Shown one piece after another: positions 1 to 8,354 of a stretch of DNA of 64,000 bases; within the stretch, counting starts at the first letter, position 1, and each line of letters begins with the position of its first letter. This stretch comes from NCEH01 sp043195135 (lineage in GTDB: Bacteria; Pseudomonadota; Alphaproteobacteria; Rhizobiales; Xanthobacteraceae). Both the position numbers and the translations under genes were made by a program. The stretch lies in assembly GCF_043195135.1 (NCBI RefSeq), contig NZ_JBAFWP010000013.1; one strand, written 5' to 3'. The notes under the pieces were generated by a model. That model did not search any database and was not told where the DNA came from. It saw only the letters and a program-made list of their open reading frames with translations.

Positions 1-332
1 TCGACGACCCTGTGCCGTGCCCGGCTTTCATCCGCCACCTTGCGTCCCGCTTCCGTCAGGAACACGCCACGATAGGGCTTGCGAGAAACGAGCCCGTCCG
101 CCGCCAGGCGTGCAAGCATCTTGGCGACCGTGGGCTGTGCCACGCCAAGCCGGGCAGCGATATCGACCTGACGTGCCTCGTTGCCGTCGTCGATCAAGTC
201 GGCAATCAACTCGACATAATCCTCGACGAGGGCCCCTCTCCGCGCCTTGCGTGTCTGACGGAAGCCTTCGGAATGGACATCGGCATCAGGTAACGGCGCC
301 TCTCGGGGGATGGAGCGGCTGGTGCGCGGCAA
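1..332 (-). CDS. mntR: Manganese-responsive regulator MntR (DtxR family), 5' part
   Basis: This is the N-terminal part of a DtxR-family metalloregulator that would repress Mn(II) uptake when manganese is plentiful; the gene runs off the left edge. Read leftward it contains GFRQTRKARR, EDYVELIADLID and a winged-helix segment RLGVAQPTVAKMLARL, which closely match Enterobacteria-type MntR. I place the start at a TTG (330-332) because an AAGGAGG lies five bases upstream and no in-frame ATG precedes the conserved region. It is divergent from mntH, with an MntR-like operator between them, which is the usual arrangement. The C-terminal dimerisation and metal-binding part is outside the window. Confidence 0.88.
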   Translation of the reverse strand, partial: MPRTSRSIPREAPLPDADVHSEGFRQTRKARRGALVEDYVELIADLIDDGNEARQVDIAARLGVAQPTVAKMLARLAADGLVSRKPYRGVFLTEAGRKVADESRARHRVV

Positions 333-467
333 TGATGCCTCCTTGTCGGTGATCGTTCGTTTCGAACCGCAGCAGGGAATGATAGCACAGGCTTAATTTT
401 TTTAAGTGACGCAAGGTTACATCCAGTTCGCGGTCCCGTTGGCCCTCCATCCGAGGAATCATTTGAG

Positions 468-500
468 TTGACGCCATCAAATATAGCATATTGAATATTT
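468..500 (+). promoter_or_regulatory. mntH promoter with 22-bp MntR-like operator
   Basis: A 22-bp imperfect palindrome at 479-500 has the left half AAATATAGCAT, close to the known E. coli MntR half-site AAACATAGCAA, and 8 of 11 positions are symmetric. A -35 like TTGACG (468-473) and a -10 like TTGAAT (491-496) with a 17-base spacer place the operator over the -10. This fits Mn-dependent repression of mntH. The binding itself is inferred. Confidence 0.6.
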
Positions 501-557
501 ATAAGTTTAAGCTCAGATTATCAGCCTGAACTTTATCCTCCTCGCCGGGGACCGCGC

Positions 558-1925
558 ATGTCCGACTCTCAGGCCGCCACCGCGTCACGACCCGCAATGG
601 AATTCGCGCGCCTTGCCGACGAGGACCGCCCCAGCCTGCCGGAGGTCCATGCGTCGATTGCGGTTCCCCACGCCGCATCATGGGGGCGACGCCTCCTCGC
701 CTTCCTGGGACCGGGTTACATGGTCTCAGTCGGCTATATGGATCCTGGCAACTGGGCGACCGATCTCGCCGGCGGCGCCCAGTTTGGCTACACGCTGCTG
801 TTCGTCATCATGCTCTCGAACCTGATGGCGATCCTGCTCCAGGCGCTCGCGGCCCGGCTCGGAATCGTCACGGACCGCGACCTCGCCCAGGCATGCCGCG
901 CCTATTACCCGCGGCCGGTGAACTACGTGCTGTGGTTCGCCTGCGAACTGGCGATCATCGCATGCGACCTCGCCGAGGTGATCGGCACGGCCATCGCCCT
1001 TCAGCTCCTATTCGGCATCCCGCTGATCGGCGGCGCGCTCATCGCGGCGCTGGATGCGTTCCTGCTGCTGTTCCTGATGAACAAGGGCTTCCGCTTCCTG
1101 GAGGCGTTCGTCATCGCCCTGCTGGTCATCATCTTCGGATGCTTCGCCATCCAGATTGCGGCCGCGGCCCCGCCGGTCCATGCAATCCTGGAAGGACTTT
1201 TCATACCCTCGCCGGAAATCGTGACCAATCCCGAGATGCTGTATGTCGCCATCGGCATCATCGGGGCGACGGTCATGCCGCACAATCTCTACCTTCATTC
1301 CTCGATCGTGCAGACACGGGCCTATCAGCGCACCGAGCACGGCCGGCGGGACGCCATCAAGTGGGCGACGGTGGACTCCACCATCGCCTTGATGCTGGCG
1401 CTGTTCGTCAACGGTGCGATCCTGATCGTCTCGGCGGTGGCGTTCCACGGCACCGGGCACCAAGACGTCGCGGAGATCGGACAGGCATTCGAGCTTCTGT
1501 CGCCGCTTCTCGGTCTGGGAATCGCGTCGGTCCTGTTCGCCGTGGCGCTGCTGGCCTCCGGCCTGAACTCGACCGTCACGGCGACGCTCGCCGGGCAAAT
1601 CGTCATGGAGGGGTTTCTGCGTCTGCGGATACCCCATTGGGCCCGCCGCCTCCTCACGCGCGGCATCGCCATCATTCCCGTGATCATCGTCACGGCGATC
1701 TATGGCGACAGAGGCACAGCCCAGCTTCTGGTCTTCAGCCAAGTGGTGCTGTCCATGCAGCTCCCCTTCGCGGTGCTTCCGTTAATTCAGTTCGTCTCCG
1801 ACCGGCGAAAGATGGGTGACTTCGTCATCTCCCGGAAGGTCGCAATCTTGGCCTGGATCGTGGCGTCCCTCATCCTCGCCCTCAATTTCAAGCTCCTTTA
1901 CGACATGGCCACTGGGGCTGGTTGA
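558..1925 (+). CDS. mntH: Nramp family Mn2+/H+ symporter MntH
   Basis: A 455-residue inner-membrane divalent metal transporter that takes up Mn(II), and probably Fe(II), with protons. The two family-defining metal-site motifs are present: DPGN at residues 62-65 in the first helix and MPHN at 240-243 (MPHNLYLHSS) in the sixth. Roughly eleven hydrophobic helices fill the chain, and the length is slightly above the usual 410-440 because of a 45-residue hydrophilic N-terminal extension. The ATG at 558 has only a weak ribosome site (a second ATG at 594 is possible). It is divergent from mntR and preceded by an MntR-like operator, so repression by manganese is likely. Confidence 0.95.
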   Translation: MSDSQAATASRPAMEFARLADEDRPSLPEVHASIAVPHAASWGRRLLAFLGPGYMVSVGYMDPGNWATDLAGGAQFGYTLLFVIMLSNLMAILLQALAARLGIVTDRDLAQACRAYYPRPVNYVLWFACELAIIACDLAEVIGTAIALQLLFGIPLIGGALIAALDAFLLLFLMNKGFRFLEAFVIALLVIIFGCFAIQIAAAAPPVHAILEGLFIPSPEIVTNPEMLYVAIGIIGATVMPHNLYLHSSIVQTRAYQRTEHGRRDAIKWATVDSTIALMLALFVNGAILIVSAVAFHGTGHQDVAEIGQAFELLSPLLGLGIASVLFAVALLASGLNSTVTATLAGQIVMEGFLRLRIPHWARRLLTRGIAIIPVIIVTAIYGDRGTAQLLVFSQVVLSMQLPFAVLPLIQFVSDRRKMGDFVISRKVAILAWIVASLILALNFKLLYDMATGAG

Positions 1926-2033
1926 TCTCGCTCATTGGCATCGCGCACTCCCTGTGCGATCTCAACTTCGGCAACCCGCCGGTCCCTTTCCAAGCATTTT
2001 GCCGATTGTCGCGGCGGCGTGTGTGTCTTTATC

Positions 2034-2147
2034 TCATCGGAGGAAGACGTATTTCACCAGAGCCGCCACCACCAGCAGGAGCACGACGGCCCCGACAAGG
2101 CCGAAGAGGCCCATGGGCCAGCCCCTCCCTCCCATCATGTCGTGCAT
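2034..2147 (-). CDS. 37-residue single-helix membrane peptide (CusA-adjacent paralogue 1)
   Basis: A tiny intact reading frame beginning MHDMMGG and ending AALVKYVFLR, with one hydrophobic helix (about residues 13-31) followed by a basic tail. Two paralogues lie at 4055-4168 and 9056-9175, each just downstream of a cusA 3' end, so this one is recognised by repetition rather than by a known family. Its upstream cusA partner is reduced to about 130 bases, yet the peptide has kept its start, helix and stop. The role is unknown; a small helper subunit of the RND pump, as AcrZ is for AcrB, is a reasonable guess. Confidence 0.6.
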   Translation of the reverse strand: MHDMMGGRGWPMGLFGLVGAVVLLLVVAALVKYVFLR

Positions 2148-2159
2148 GATGTTCGCCCT

Positions 2160-2294
2160 CCGTCTGCTGCGCCGAGTAAGGGGTCGCTCACCCGCTCGTC
2201 GGTTTCAGCCTGGTGAGATAGCCGCCAGCCCTTCACGAGGGCATAGTTCGCCGGGATCACCACCAGGGGAAGCACGGTTAAGGACACCATGCCG
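2160..2294 (-). pseudogene. cusA 3'-end remnant (copy 1)
   Basis: About 130 bases read leftward encode a decayed version of the last 45 residues of CusA, including LTVLPLVVIPANYALVKGW, which matches the LTLVVIPAIYALVKGW of the intact copy at 9188-12352. The CusA stop codon has been lost, and the frame runs on into the start of the downstream small peptide. On the upstream side the homology stops abruptly at about 2294, where an arsC fragment on the other strand begins. This is a deletion or recombination scar. Confidence 0.75.
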
Positions 2295-2596
2295 AGGAGG
2301 TGGCGGCAGCCATCAAGGCCGCAGGGCTGACTGTGTGCGAGGCGACCCGCCAGAAGGGAACGCCTTATGCGGAGCTGAGGCTCGACGATCCGGCCGTCAG
2401 CGACGACCAGTTGCTCGACGCCATGATGGCGCACCCGATCCTCATCAATCGTCCCTTTGTCTTCACGAACCCGGGCGTTCGGCTGTGCCGCCCTTCAGAG
2501 TTGGTCCTCGACATCCTTCCGTTGCCGCAGAAGGGGCCCTTCACGAAGGAGGACGGGGAGGTCGAAATCGATGCCGAAGGACATCGGGTCCGGTAG
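2294..2596 (+). pseudogene. Arsenate reductase ArsC, 3' fragment
   Basis: The frame encodes about 100 residues matching the C-terminal two thirds of glutaredoxin-type ArsC: AAGLTVCEATRQKGTPYAEL, then LLDAMMAHPILINRPFVFT and LCRPSELVLDILP, followed by the KEDGEV tail seen in rhizobial versions. The N-terminal part with the catalytic cysteine is missing, so it cannot reduce arsenate. There is no ATG before the homology; only a GTG at 2300 could start it. It abuts a cusA remnant of opposite orientation, which shows that two resistance loci were joined by a deletion. Confidence 0.8.
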
Positions 2597-2605
2597 CCCG
2601 CATCG

Positions 2606-2989
2606 TCAGCGTATGAGGTAGCGCTTCCCGTTGATCTCCATCGGCAAAGAATTCCGACGCGGGAATGGGGCGATCCCGGGTCGTTCCCTCGGATCGTCTT
2701 CCTCGGGATGCCTTACCGCGATCCTCGATCCCCACCAGGCGATCAGGGCGGCTCCGGACACGAGCAATCCAACGATCGTGAATCCGATCATGAGGACGTA
2801 GTGCCACAGAACCGCTTGGTTGGTCCGATGGATGCTGGGTATCGCTTGCGCCAATGCATTGACGGGCACGGCATTCAGCCGCCCGGACGCCGCGATCATC
2901 ATCTCGCGAAGCTCCAACCCTACCCTGATGACGGCGCTGAAGCAGGCTATGCCGGCGAGGAGGCCGATCATGAAGTGGCGGCGCCCCAT
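2606..2989 (-). CDS. Hypothetical inner-membrane protein with two helices
   Basis: A 127-residue protein with one hydrophobic helix near the N terminus (about residues 5-22) and a second near 62-86, ending in a charged basic tail. I recognise no domain. The first ATG of the frame (3001) lies inside the Shine-Dalgarno sequence GGAGG, so the ATG at 2989, five bases after it, is the better start. It stands alone between the arsC remnant and the TauE/SafE gene, and its role is unknown. Confidence 0.55.
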   Translation of the reverse strand: MGRRHFMIGLLAGIACFSAVIRVGLELREMMIAASGRLNAVPVNALAQAIPSIHRTNQAVLWHYVLMIGFTIVGLLVSGAALIAWWGSRIAVRHPEEDDPRERPGIAPFPRRNSLPMEINGKRYLIR

Positions 2990-3188
2990 CATTGCCTCCA
3001 TATTACGGGAAATATCGACATATAATTTAGCGATGGCGTTTGAACGGTTTGTGACGGCATCTCATGCGGTCAGAAACACAAGCCACATAAACCTTTCCGC
3101 ATGGTTGGACTCGATCGTCGGCCTTGGCCTTGCATCCAGGAATGTTGTTGCCGAGGGAGGGGGCCGGGCGAGCGCAGAAGCATCGAGC

Positions 3189-3938
3189 TCAGGTCAGGAT
3201 CAGTTTCGCTCCGGATACCAACAGGACCACAGCCAGGATGCGGCGCAGGGCGACATCCGGCAGGTAGCGGCTGCCGATGATTGTTCCGATCAACCCGCCG
3301 CAGCCGACGGCCAGGAGCCACAGCGGCAAAGCTGAAGGCAGCGTTTGCAACCCCGCGTACGATCCTGCAAGTGCCGCAGCGGAATTCAGGAGATTGTAAG
3401 CGGCGGTAACCGACGTCATCCGGCGCAAATCGACCCAATTCATTGCAAGGATCACCGGGGCGAGGAAGATGCCGCCTCCGGTCCCTGTCGTGCCTGATAC
3501 GAAACCGATCAGGGCGCCCGTCACCAAGGCGGGCAGGAATGGAGGCTCGGCGGGCGGGGTCGACGGATGCTTAGATGCTGCCCTCGCCATGCGCAGCATT
3601 TGAACCGCCGACAGCAGGAGGATCATCCCGACCGCCGGATAGTAGATGTTCGCCGGAAGATGCACGGCGCCGCCGATGAGTGAGAATGGGAATCCCAGGA
3701 CGGCGAACGGATAGAACGTGCGCCACGAGAACAGCCCCATCCGGCGCGCCTGGATGGTCCCGATCGCGGCGACCAGGAGATTGAGGGCAAGGGCGGTTGG
3801 CTTCATGACCGCGGGCGCGACCCCGAAGAGCGCCATGACTGCCAGATAGCCGGACGCCCCCGCCTGCCCCACGGCCGCATAGAGGACCGCAATCACGGCG
3901 AAGAGGATCGCGAGCAGGATCGCCCCGTCGGTAAACAT
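3189..3938 (-). CDS. TauE/SafE family membrane permease
   Basis: A 249-residue protein with about eight hydrophobic segments. Two internally similar halves are visible: an N-terminal half with AAVGQAGASGYLAVMALFG and a C-terminal half with ALIGFVSGTTGTGGGIFLAP, the typical repeated glycine-rich TauE/SafE signature. Members export sulfite, sulfoacetate or other organic anions; the substrate here cannot be told. A GTG three bases upstream (3941) is an alternative start. It sits in the metal-resistance region without obvious operon partners. Confidence 0.85.
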   Translation of the reverse strand: MFTDGAILLAILFAVIAVLYAAVGQAGASGYLAVMALFGVAPAVMKPTALALNLLVAAIGTIQARRMGLFSWRTFYPFAVLGFPFSLIGGAVHLPANIYYPAVGMILLLSAVQMLRMARAASKHPSTPPAEPPFLPALVTGALIGFVSGTTGTGGGIFLAPVILAMNWVDLRRMTSVTAAYNLLNSAAALAGSYAGLQTLPSALPLWLLAVGCGGLIGTIIGSRYLPDVALRRILAVVLLVSGAKLILT

Positions 3939-4054
3939 CACGGCCCTCGTCGCTTCCGATCGAATCGATCACGGATCATGGGCTAACGAGATGATGTAGG
4001 CACGCTCCATGATCCCGCGGGGCGATGAGGCTTGCGAGGAGCGCGGTCCTCATC

Positions 4055-4168
4055 TCATCGAAAGAAGACGTATTTCACGAGCGCCGCCACTACCAGCAGG
4101 AGCACGACGGCTCCGATGAAGCCGAAGAGGCCCATGAGCCAGCCCATCCCTCCCATCATGTCGTGCAT
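4055..4168 (-). CDS. 37-residue single-helix membrane peptide (CusA-adjacent paralogue 2)
   Basis: This peptide starts MHDMMGGMGWLMGLFGF and ends AALVKYVFFR, differing at only a few positions from the copy at 2034-2147 and more from the 39-residue copy at 9056-9175. It has a Met-rich head, one transmembrane helix and a basic C terminus. It follows a second broken cusA at the same spacing as the intact pair. The coding frame is undamaged although its pump gene has a stop codon and a large 5' deletion. The function is unknown. Confidence 0.6.
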   Translation of the reverse strand: MHDMMGGMGWLMGLFGFIGAVVLLLVVAALVKYVFFR

Positions 4169-4184
4169 GATGTTCGCCCTCCCG

Positions 4185-4668
4185 TCATTCCGCCGTGCCG
4201 AGCGCAGGATCGGATACTCGCGCGTCGGTTGCCACTTCCCCGGGCACACCCCAACCCTTCACCGGGGCGTAGATGGCCGGAATCACCACCAGGGTGAGCA
4301 GCGTGGAGGACACCATGCCGCCGATCATCGGTACGGCGATGCGCTGCATCAATTCAGAGCCGGTGCCGGTGCTCCACAGGATGGACAACAGGCCCGCCGT
4401 GATGGCGACAACCGTCATCATCTTCGGACGCACCCGCTCCACGGCGCCGAGCATGATGGCCTCATGGAGATCGGCGCTGGCAAATGGGTATCCTTCCCGC
4501 GCGCGCTTCTCGCGAAGCTCGCCCAAGGCCTAGTCGAGATAGATCAGCATGACGACACCGGTCTCCGCCGCGACCCCGGCGAGCGCGACAAAGCCCACCG
4601 CCACCGCGACCGACATGTTGAAACCCAGCCACCACATCAACCAGATGCCGCCCACGAGGGCGAACGGT
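4185..4668 (-). pseudogene. cusA 3' remnant (copy 2) with nonsense codon
   Basis: Read leftward, about 480 bases match the last 160 codons of the intact cusA, from LVGGIWLMWWLGFNMSVAV to the C-terminal SDPALGTAE. A CAG codon in the DQALGE stretch of the intact copy is TAG here (near 4530), splitting the frame. Upstream homology ends near 4668. With the copy-1 remnant this shows at least two earlier duplications of the pump locus that have decayed. Confidence 0.85.
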
Positions 4669-5062
4669 GTTATGCGACACACGGGACGGACAAGAAGAGC
4701 AACGGCCTGCTGCAATCATCAACTATGCGGCTGAACAACTTAGCGTCGATGCGCACCTGTACACCTTCTATGCACAGCGAACGCAGACGCACTTTGATCA
4801 CGGTGGTTTCTGAACGAGTATCTTGGTCTCCGCGTCGCCACCAGGGACGATCGTCGCCCCACTCTTGTAGCTGCAATTAAAGCCGCCGCCGCTGTCGATC
4901 ATGGAAAGGCGCACAGCGAGGGCGAAGGGGCTCGGTGGCGTCGACACCGTACGTGCTGCGATACGTCCGCCTTAGGTCGTCGCCGCACCGGCCTCTCCCG
5001 TCGCCGCGTGCTTCGGTCAATTACCCCTTCTTCTCCGGTTCAATTGGTGCATTCTTCCGTTG
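4669..5062 (+). other. About 390 bases without a recognised gene
   Basis: Between the cusA remnant and the next small exported protein I see no frame with a convincing ribosome site or family signature. A minus-strand open frame at 4670-4876 has no recognisable domain and continues out of the broken cusA, so it may be foreign or decayed DNA. Confidence 0.4.
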
Positions 5063-5308
5063 TTACTCGTTCGGATAAGAACCATGATCACTGCCCATCG
5101 AGCTCTGCATCATCATCTTGTTGCAGGTCTCCATCATCTGGTTCATCCGCGTCATCATATTCATCATTCCCTTCATGTCGCCGCCTCCCATCATGTCGGA
5201 GCCTTTTGTCGGGCCGGATGGGGCGTACTCAGCGTACAGGGGAGAGGCAAGGGCGAGCCCGCCGACGAGTGCGAAAGCAAGGGCGAAGATCTGTACGGAC
5301 TTAGGCAT
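5063..5308 (-). CDS. Small Met-rich exported protein
   Basis: An 81-residue protein with a clean signal peptide (about residues 1-26, ending ASPLYA) and a mature part rich in methionine: DMMGGGDMKGMMNMMTRM and then METCNKMMMQ. Met-rich periplasmic peptides often bind Cu(I) or Ag(I), which fits the neighbourhood but is an inference. The ATG at 5308 is chosen because an AAAGGA lies nine bases upstream and the signal peptide begins there. It lies 32 bases downstream of the next gene on the same strand and is probably cotranscribed with it. Confidence 0.6.
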   Translation of the reverse strand: MPKSVQIFALAFALVGGLALASPLYAEYAPSGPTKGSDMMGGGDMKGMMNMMTRMNQMMETCNKMMMQSSMGSDHGSYPNE

Positions 5309-5340
5309 GACAGGTTTTCCTTTCAGCGAGGGCCGTGACA

Positions 5341-5736
5341 TCAGGGCTTGTCCACCGCGGGGGTGACGTCGACGGCCGAGACCGAGAGGGCCGGCGTGTT
5401 TGGCGGACCGTCTAAAGGAGCGACCAGCTGGAGCGGGGCCGTGGTCGGCGCGGGCTCCGGTGCATTATCACCCGGGGATAGCCGTGAGCCGGCTGATCCA
5501 CCCGACATCTTGCTCATGCAAAGGCCGAGCGCGCACATGGCAACACAAGGCAGCACAGTGAGAAGAAGCGGCGCGATCCCGGCGCCCACCAGCCAGTTCC
5601 ACTTGAAGACGAGGCCCAGACCGAGCGCGGTCAAGCCAAACATGAGCAGCCCCCGGCGACTGCCGGGAATGGAGCGGATCGCATTGGTTGCGGCGCATAT
5701 GGCCGAATTCGGCGCAGAGCCGGTCGCGGGTGTCAT
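5341..5736 (-). CDS. Hypothetical membrane protein with Cys/Met hairpin
   Basis: A 131-residue protein with two adjacent hydrophobic helices (about residues 29-46 and 49-74). The second carries a Cys/Met pattern, LPCVAMCALGLCMSKM, that could place thiols and thioethers at the membrane face. The C-terminal 50 residues are Pro/Ala-rich and probably disordered. I recognise no named family. It precedes the small Met-rich exported protein and both lie in the copper region, so a metal-related role is possible but unproven. Confidence 0.55.
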   Translation of the reverse strand: MTPATGSAPNSAICAATNAIRSIPGSRRGLLMFGLTALGLGLVFKWNWLVGAGIAPLLLTVLPCVAMCALGLCMSKMSGGSAGSRLSPGDNAPEPAPTTAPLQLVAPLDGPPNTPALSVSAVDVTPAVDKP

Positions 5737-5985
5737 GGATAATTTCCCATTGTTGCGACGCCGAATGATTGGCGACGGGGGATCGTTGAGGGCCTCGCGC
5801 CGTGGAGACGCCGAACTTCGAACGCCTCGCTGCCACAGGCCGGCGCCAGGTGTTTGTGGGCTGTTTCCAAGACCGACGGCTAACAGCGCGAGCGCGCCCG
5901 ACCATCGCGCGATCGGGGAAGGTCACGGGTTCCCGAAATAGAGAGTGGGTAGCCCTTAACAGGTGGCCGCAGGCTCTCTGATGTG

Positions 5986-6303
5986 TCACTTGCAGACGTG
6001 TGACTTGCATGTCCACGGCTGGGACTTCGGTCCGCCTTGGTAGGTGCAGTTCCCCCAAGCACTGTCGTTCCGCCTGACAGGTGCAAGTCCCCCAGGCATC
6101 TTCGGTCCGCCTTGGTAGGTCCAGGCGGCAGATTGCTCGCCACTTCCGCATGGAGCCGCCTGGGCAAATGGGGTCGTTTCCTCGATCGTCCGAGCTTCGG
6201 TGGAGGACGACTGCTTGTTCGAAGTGGCGGCAGCATTTGCAATGCCGGAGACCGCCAGCAACGGCAGCAGCAACGTGGCTGCGAGAAGGCGTTTCATGAT
6301 CAT
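5986..6303 (-). CDS. Small exported protein with repeated Tyr-Gln-Gly-Gly-Pro-Lys motif
   Basis: A 105-residue protein with a signal peptide (about residues 1-25). The mature part holds two copies of TYQGGPK separated by about 26 residues, and four cysteines. At DNA level a unit of about 30-35 bases is repeated imperfectly around 6020-6125, so the gene has grown by tandem duplication. The start is supported by AAGGA upstream of the first ATG. No family is recognised; it sits downstream of the ECF sigma/NrsF pair and could belong to its regulon. Confidence 0.5.
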   Translation of the reverse strand: MIMKRLLAATLLLPLLAVSGIANAAATSNKQSSSTEARTIEETTPFAQAAPCGSGEQSAAWTYQGGPKMPGGLAPVRRNDSAWGNCTYQGGPKSQPWTCKSHVCK

Positions 6304-6516
6304 GGTCCTAGTCCTTATCGGTCAAAGAGCTCTTCGCGTGCTCTGACTATGAGTTCGGAGGGACCGACAGATCGGACACAGTTTCACAGGAATGTGAGAT
6401 GGCAGAACCAGCGACGGAGAATGGCTTCGCGAGCCTGGACGTACCCTGATCGAGTAAGCAGAAACATAGCCCGCGCCGTCGTGCGGCCTTGGCGCACCAC
6501 CGTGCCCAGGAGCAGC

Positions 6517-7158
6517 TCACCAACGCAGGAGCCATGGCCCGAGCTTGGCACCGGCGAAGCTACACAAGGCGATGGTCCCGCCGTACCAGAGGGCGACGAA
6601 CGGCAGCGAGTCGTCCATGCAATGAAGCGCGTAGCCAGTCGCGCTCACGGCGCCGGCGATCAGGCCCACCAGGGCGCCTGTGCGCACAAGATCCGTCGGC
6701 GCCGTCCTACGCACCGCCCAGATGATCACAGCAAACGGTACGATGGCGATGGTGGGAATGGATAAGAGACATTCGAGCCATTGGTCTCCGGTGATCATCT
6801 TGTTCCAATGCGAACTCGGCGCCGATGAGAGACTGATGGCGGCGAGCAGCATGATCGCGATGAACGGCAACACCATCAAAGCGATCGATGTCTTTCGTTC
6901 CCCGCCGGGACGGGATAGCCTGATCAGGTAGATGGATGCCGGAACGAGGATTCCCATGGTGAAAGCGAGCTTCAAGAACAGGGATGTCAGGGCCCCCGCT
7001 TCGTCCAAGTCCGCACGAATGCCAAAAGTGAACAGCATGGCGCCAAGCGCCACTATAGCTCCGACGACGACGGCTGAGCTGAGCGTCCGCACGAATTGCC
7101 GACGGTCTACCCGCTCGACATTCGCACCCAGCATGGAGATCAAATCATCCGTCTTCAT
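6517..7158 (-). CDS. nrsF: NrsF (DUF1109) family anti-sigma factor
   Basis: A 213-residue inner-membrane protein with six hydrophobic helices, matching the NrsF family that holds an ECF sigma factor inactive at the membrane. The N-terminal cytoplasmic stretch MKTDDLISML precedes the first helix as in the family. Cysteines occur in QWLECLLSIP, YALHCMDDSLP and IALCSFAG; conserved cysteines of Caulobacter NrsF are tied to heavy-metal sensing. The start is the ATG at 7158 with GAGAAGAG upstream. It overlaps the sigma-factor stop by four bases (ATGA), so the two are translationally coupled. Confidence 0.85.
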   Translation of the reverse strand: MKTDDLISMLGANVERVDRRQFVRTLSSAVVVGAIVALGAMLFTFGIRADLDEAGALTSLFLKLAFTMGILVPASIYLIRLSRPGGERKTSIALMVLPFIAIMLLAAISLSSAPSSHWNKMITGDQWLECLLSIPTIAIVPFAVIIWAVRRTAPTDLVRTGALVGLIAGAVSATGYALHCMDDSLPFVALWYGGTIALCSFAGAKLGPWLLRW

Positions 7159-7772
7159 GTTCTCTTCTCCCGCGCGATCACGGCGGCCAGGGCCCTCAAC
7201 CCCCGTTGTATGTTGACCTTTACTGCCGATTCCGAAGTGCCGCACTGCGCCGCAGCCTCGGTCACACTCAAGCCGTCCAGCTTCACGCACTGGATTGCGC
7301 ACCGCATGCGATCCGGGAGCTGCCTCAGAAGCCTGTAAAGATCATATGCGCTTTCCACTTCGACGTGATCGTCATGCGCCATGAGCTCCCCCACGTCGTC
7401 GATGGGCACTTCCTTGAGGGATGCGCGTGTTCGGCGCAAATGGTCGACGAGCTTATAGCGCGCGATTGCATAGACCCAGGGTGTGAATAGCTCGTCAGGA
7501 TGATAAGTATGCCGCCGTGTGTGCACGGCCAGGAGCACCTCCTGTACCAAATCCTCCGCCTCGGATGCATCCCGAGCGATACGCGCCAACCTTGTTTTGT
7601 AATAGCCGCGCAAATACCCGCTGAGCCGATCGAGAAGCATTCGATGCGCGGTCGAATCTCCGTCGAGACCAGCGGTCATCAGGCCCTTCAGCTCGGCCTC
7701 GCTCGCCGTCATGCGCGACGCTTGTCTCCGATCAGGCGTCACCTGGCGGCCAGCTCCCATGGGAGTGGTCAT
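7155..7772 (-). CDS. ECF RNA polymerase sigma factor (NrsF-associated, SigF-like)
   Basis: A 205-residue sigma-70 family ECF factor. Region 2 is visible as SEAEDLVQEVLLAVH and TPWVYAIARYKLVDHLRR, and region 4 as LPDRMRCAIQCVKLDGLSV followed by the helix-turn-helix ending SAVKVNIQRGLRAL. The cognate NrsF anti-sigma follows immediately with a 4-base overlap. In Caulobacter the equivalent pair answers chromium, cadmium and related stress. I use the ATG at 7772; an internal ATG at 7712 is possible. It follows the copper-efflux genes by 55 bases and may be part of that transcript or have its own promoter. Confidence 0.9.
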   Translation of the reverse strand: MTTPMGAGRQVTPDRRQASRMTASEAELKGLMTAGLDGDSTAHRMLLDRLSGYLRGYYKTRLARIARDASEAEDLVQEVLLAVHTRRHTYHPDELFTPWVYAIARYKLVDHLRRTRASLKEVPIDDVGELMAHDDHVEVESAYDLYRLLRQLPDRMRCAIQCVKLDGLSVTEAAAQCGTSESAVKVNIQRGLRALAAVIAREKRT

Positions 7773-7827
7773 TATAGGGCCTTCGTTTGCCGGTGGACGT
7801 GGCCCGCGGCGAGGGACCCTCGCCCAG

Positions 7828-8319
7828 TCATAATTCCTGAGCACCGCGATAGTGCGCGAACGTGCGATTCCCTGCTTGCCCGAACAGAACCACCTCGTAG
7901 GTCTCCGGCGCCTTGCCGGGAGCCTCCATGCCGGGCGATCCAAGCGGCATCCCGGGAACGGCCAGACCTGTCGCCTGTGGGTGCTCGGCGAGGAGCTTCT
8001 TGATTGCGCCCGCCGGCACATGGCCCTCGATCACGTACCCGCCGATCTGTCCCGTGTGGCAAGCAGCCAAGGCGTTCGGCACGCCGAGCCGGACCTTGAG
8101 AGGAGCGAGATCCGCAAGATCCACCACCTCGACCGTAAAGCCGGAACGCCTCAGATGCGTCACCCAACCGCCACAGCAACTGCAGGTCGGGTCACGGGTC
8201 ACGACCATCCTGGGCAGCATCTCAGCCGCCCAAGTGGCTCGCGACACGGTGAACATGGTGGCGACTTGCGTGGCACCAATTATCAACTCCCGACGTGTGC
8301 AAAGTAGATTTGGTTTCAT
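7828..8319 (-). CDS. DUF411 family metal-binding exported protein
   Basis: A 163-residue protein of the DUF411 family found in copper and silver resistance clusters. The N terminus has a twin-arginine-like start (CTRRELIIGATQ) and a signal segment ending WAAE. The core carries the thiol motif DPTCSCCGGWVTHLRRSGF, then VPNALAACHTGQIGGYVIEGHVP, both diagnostic. The cysteines and histidines are probable Cu(I) ligands, and a periplasmic copper-handling role is inferred. It is downstream of the cytochrome c gene in the cusBA block. Confidence 0.88.
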   Translation of the reverse strand: MKPNLLCTRRELIIGATQVATMFTVSRATWAAEMLPRMVVTRDPTCSCCGGWVTHLRRSGFTVEVVDLADLAPLKVRLGVPNALAACHTGQIGGYVIEGHVPAGAIKKLLAEHPQATGLAVPGMPLGSPGMEAPGKAPETYEVVLFGQAGNRTFAHYRGAQEL

Positions 8320-8354
8320 GATGTTCTCCCGGTTAGGCTGCCTCGACGAAGACC

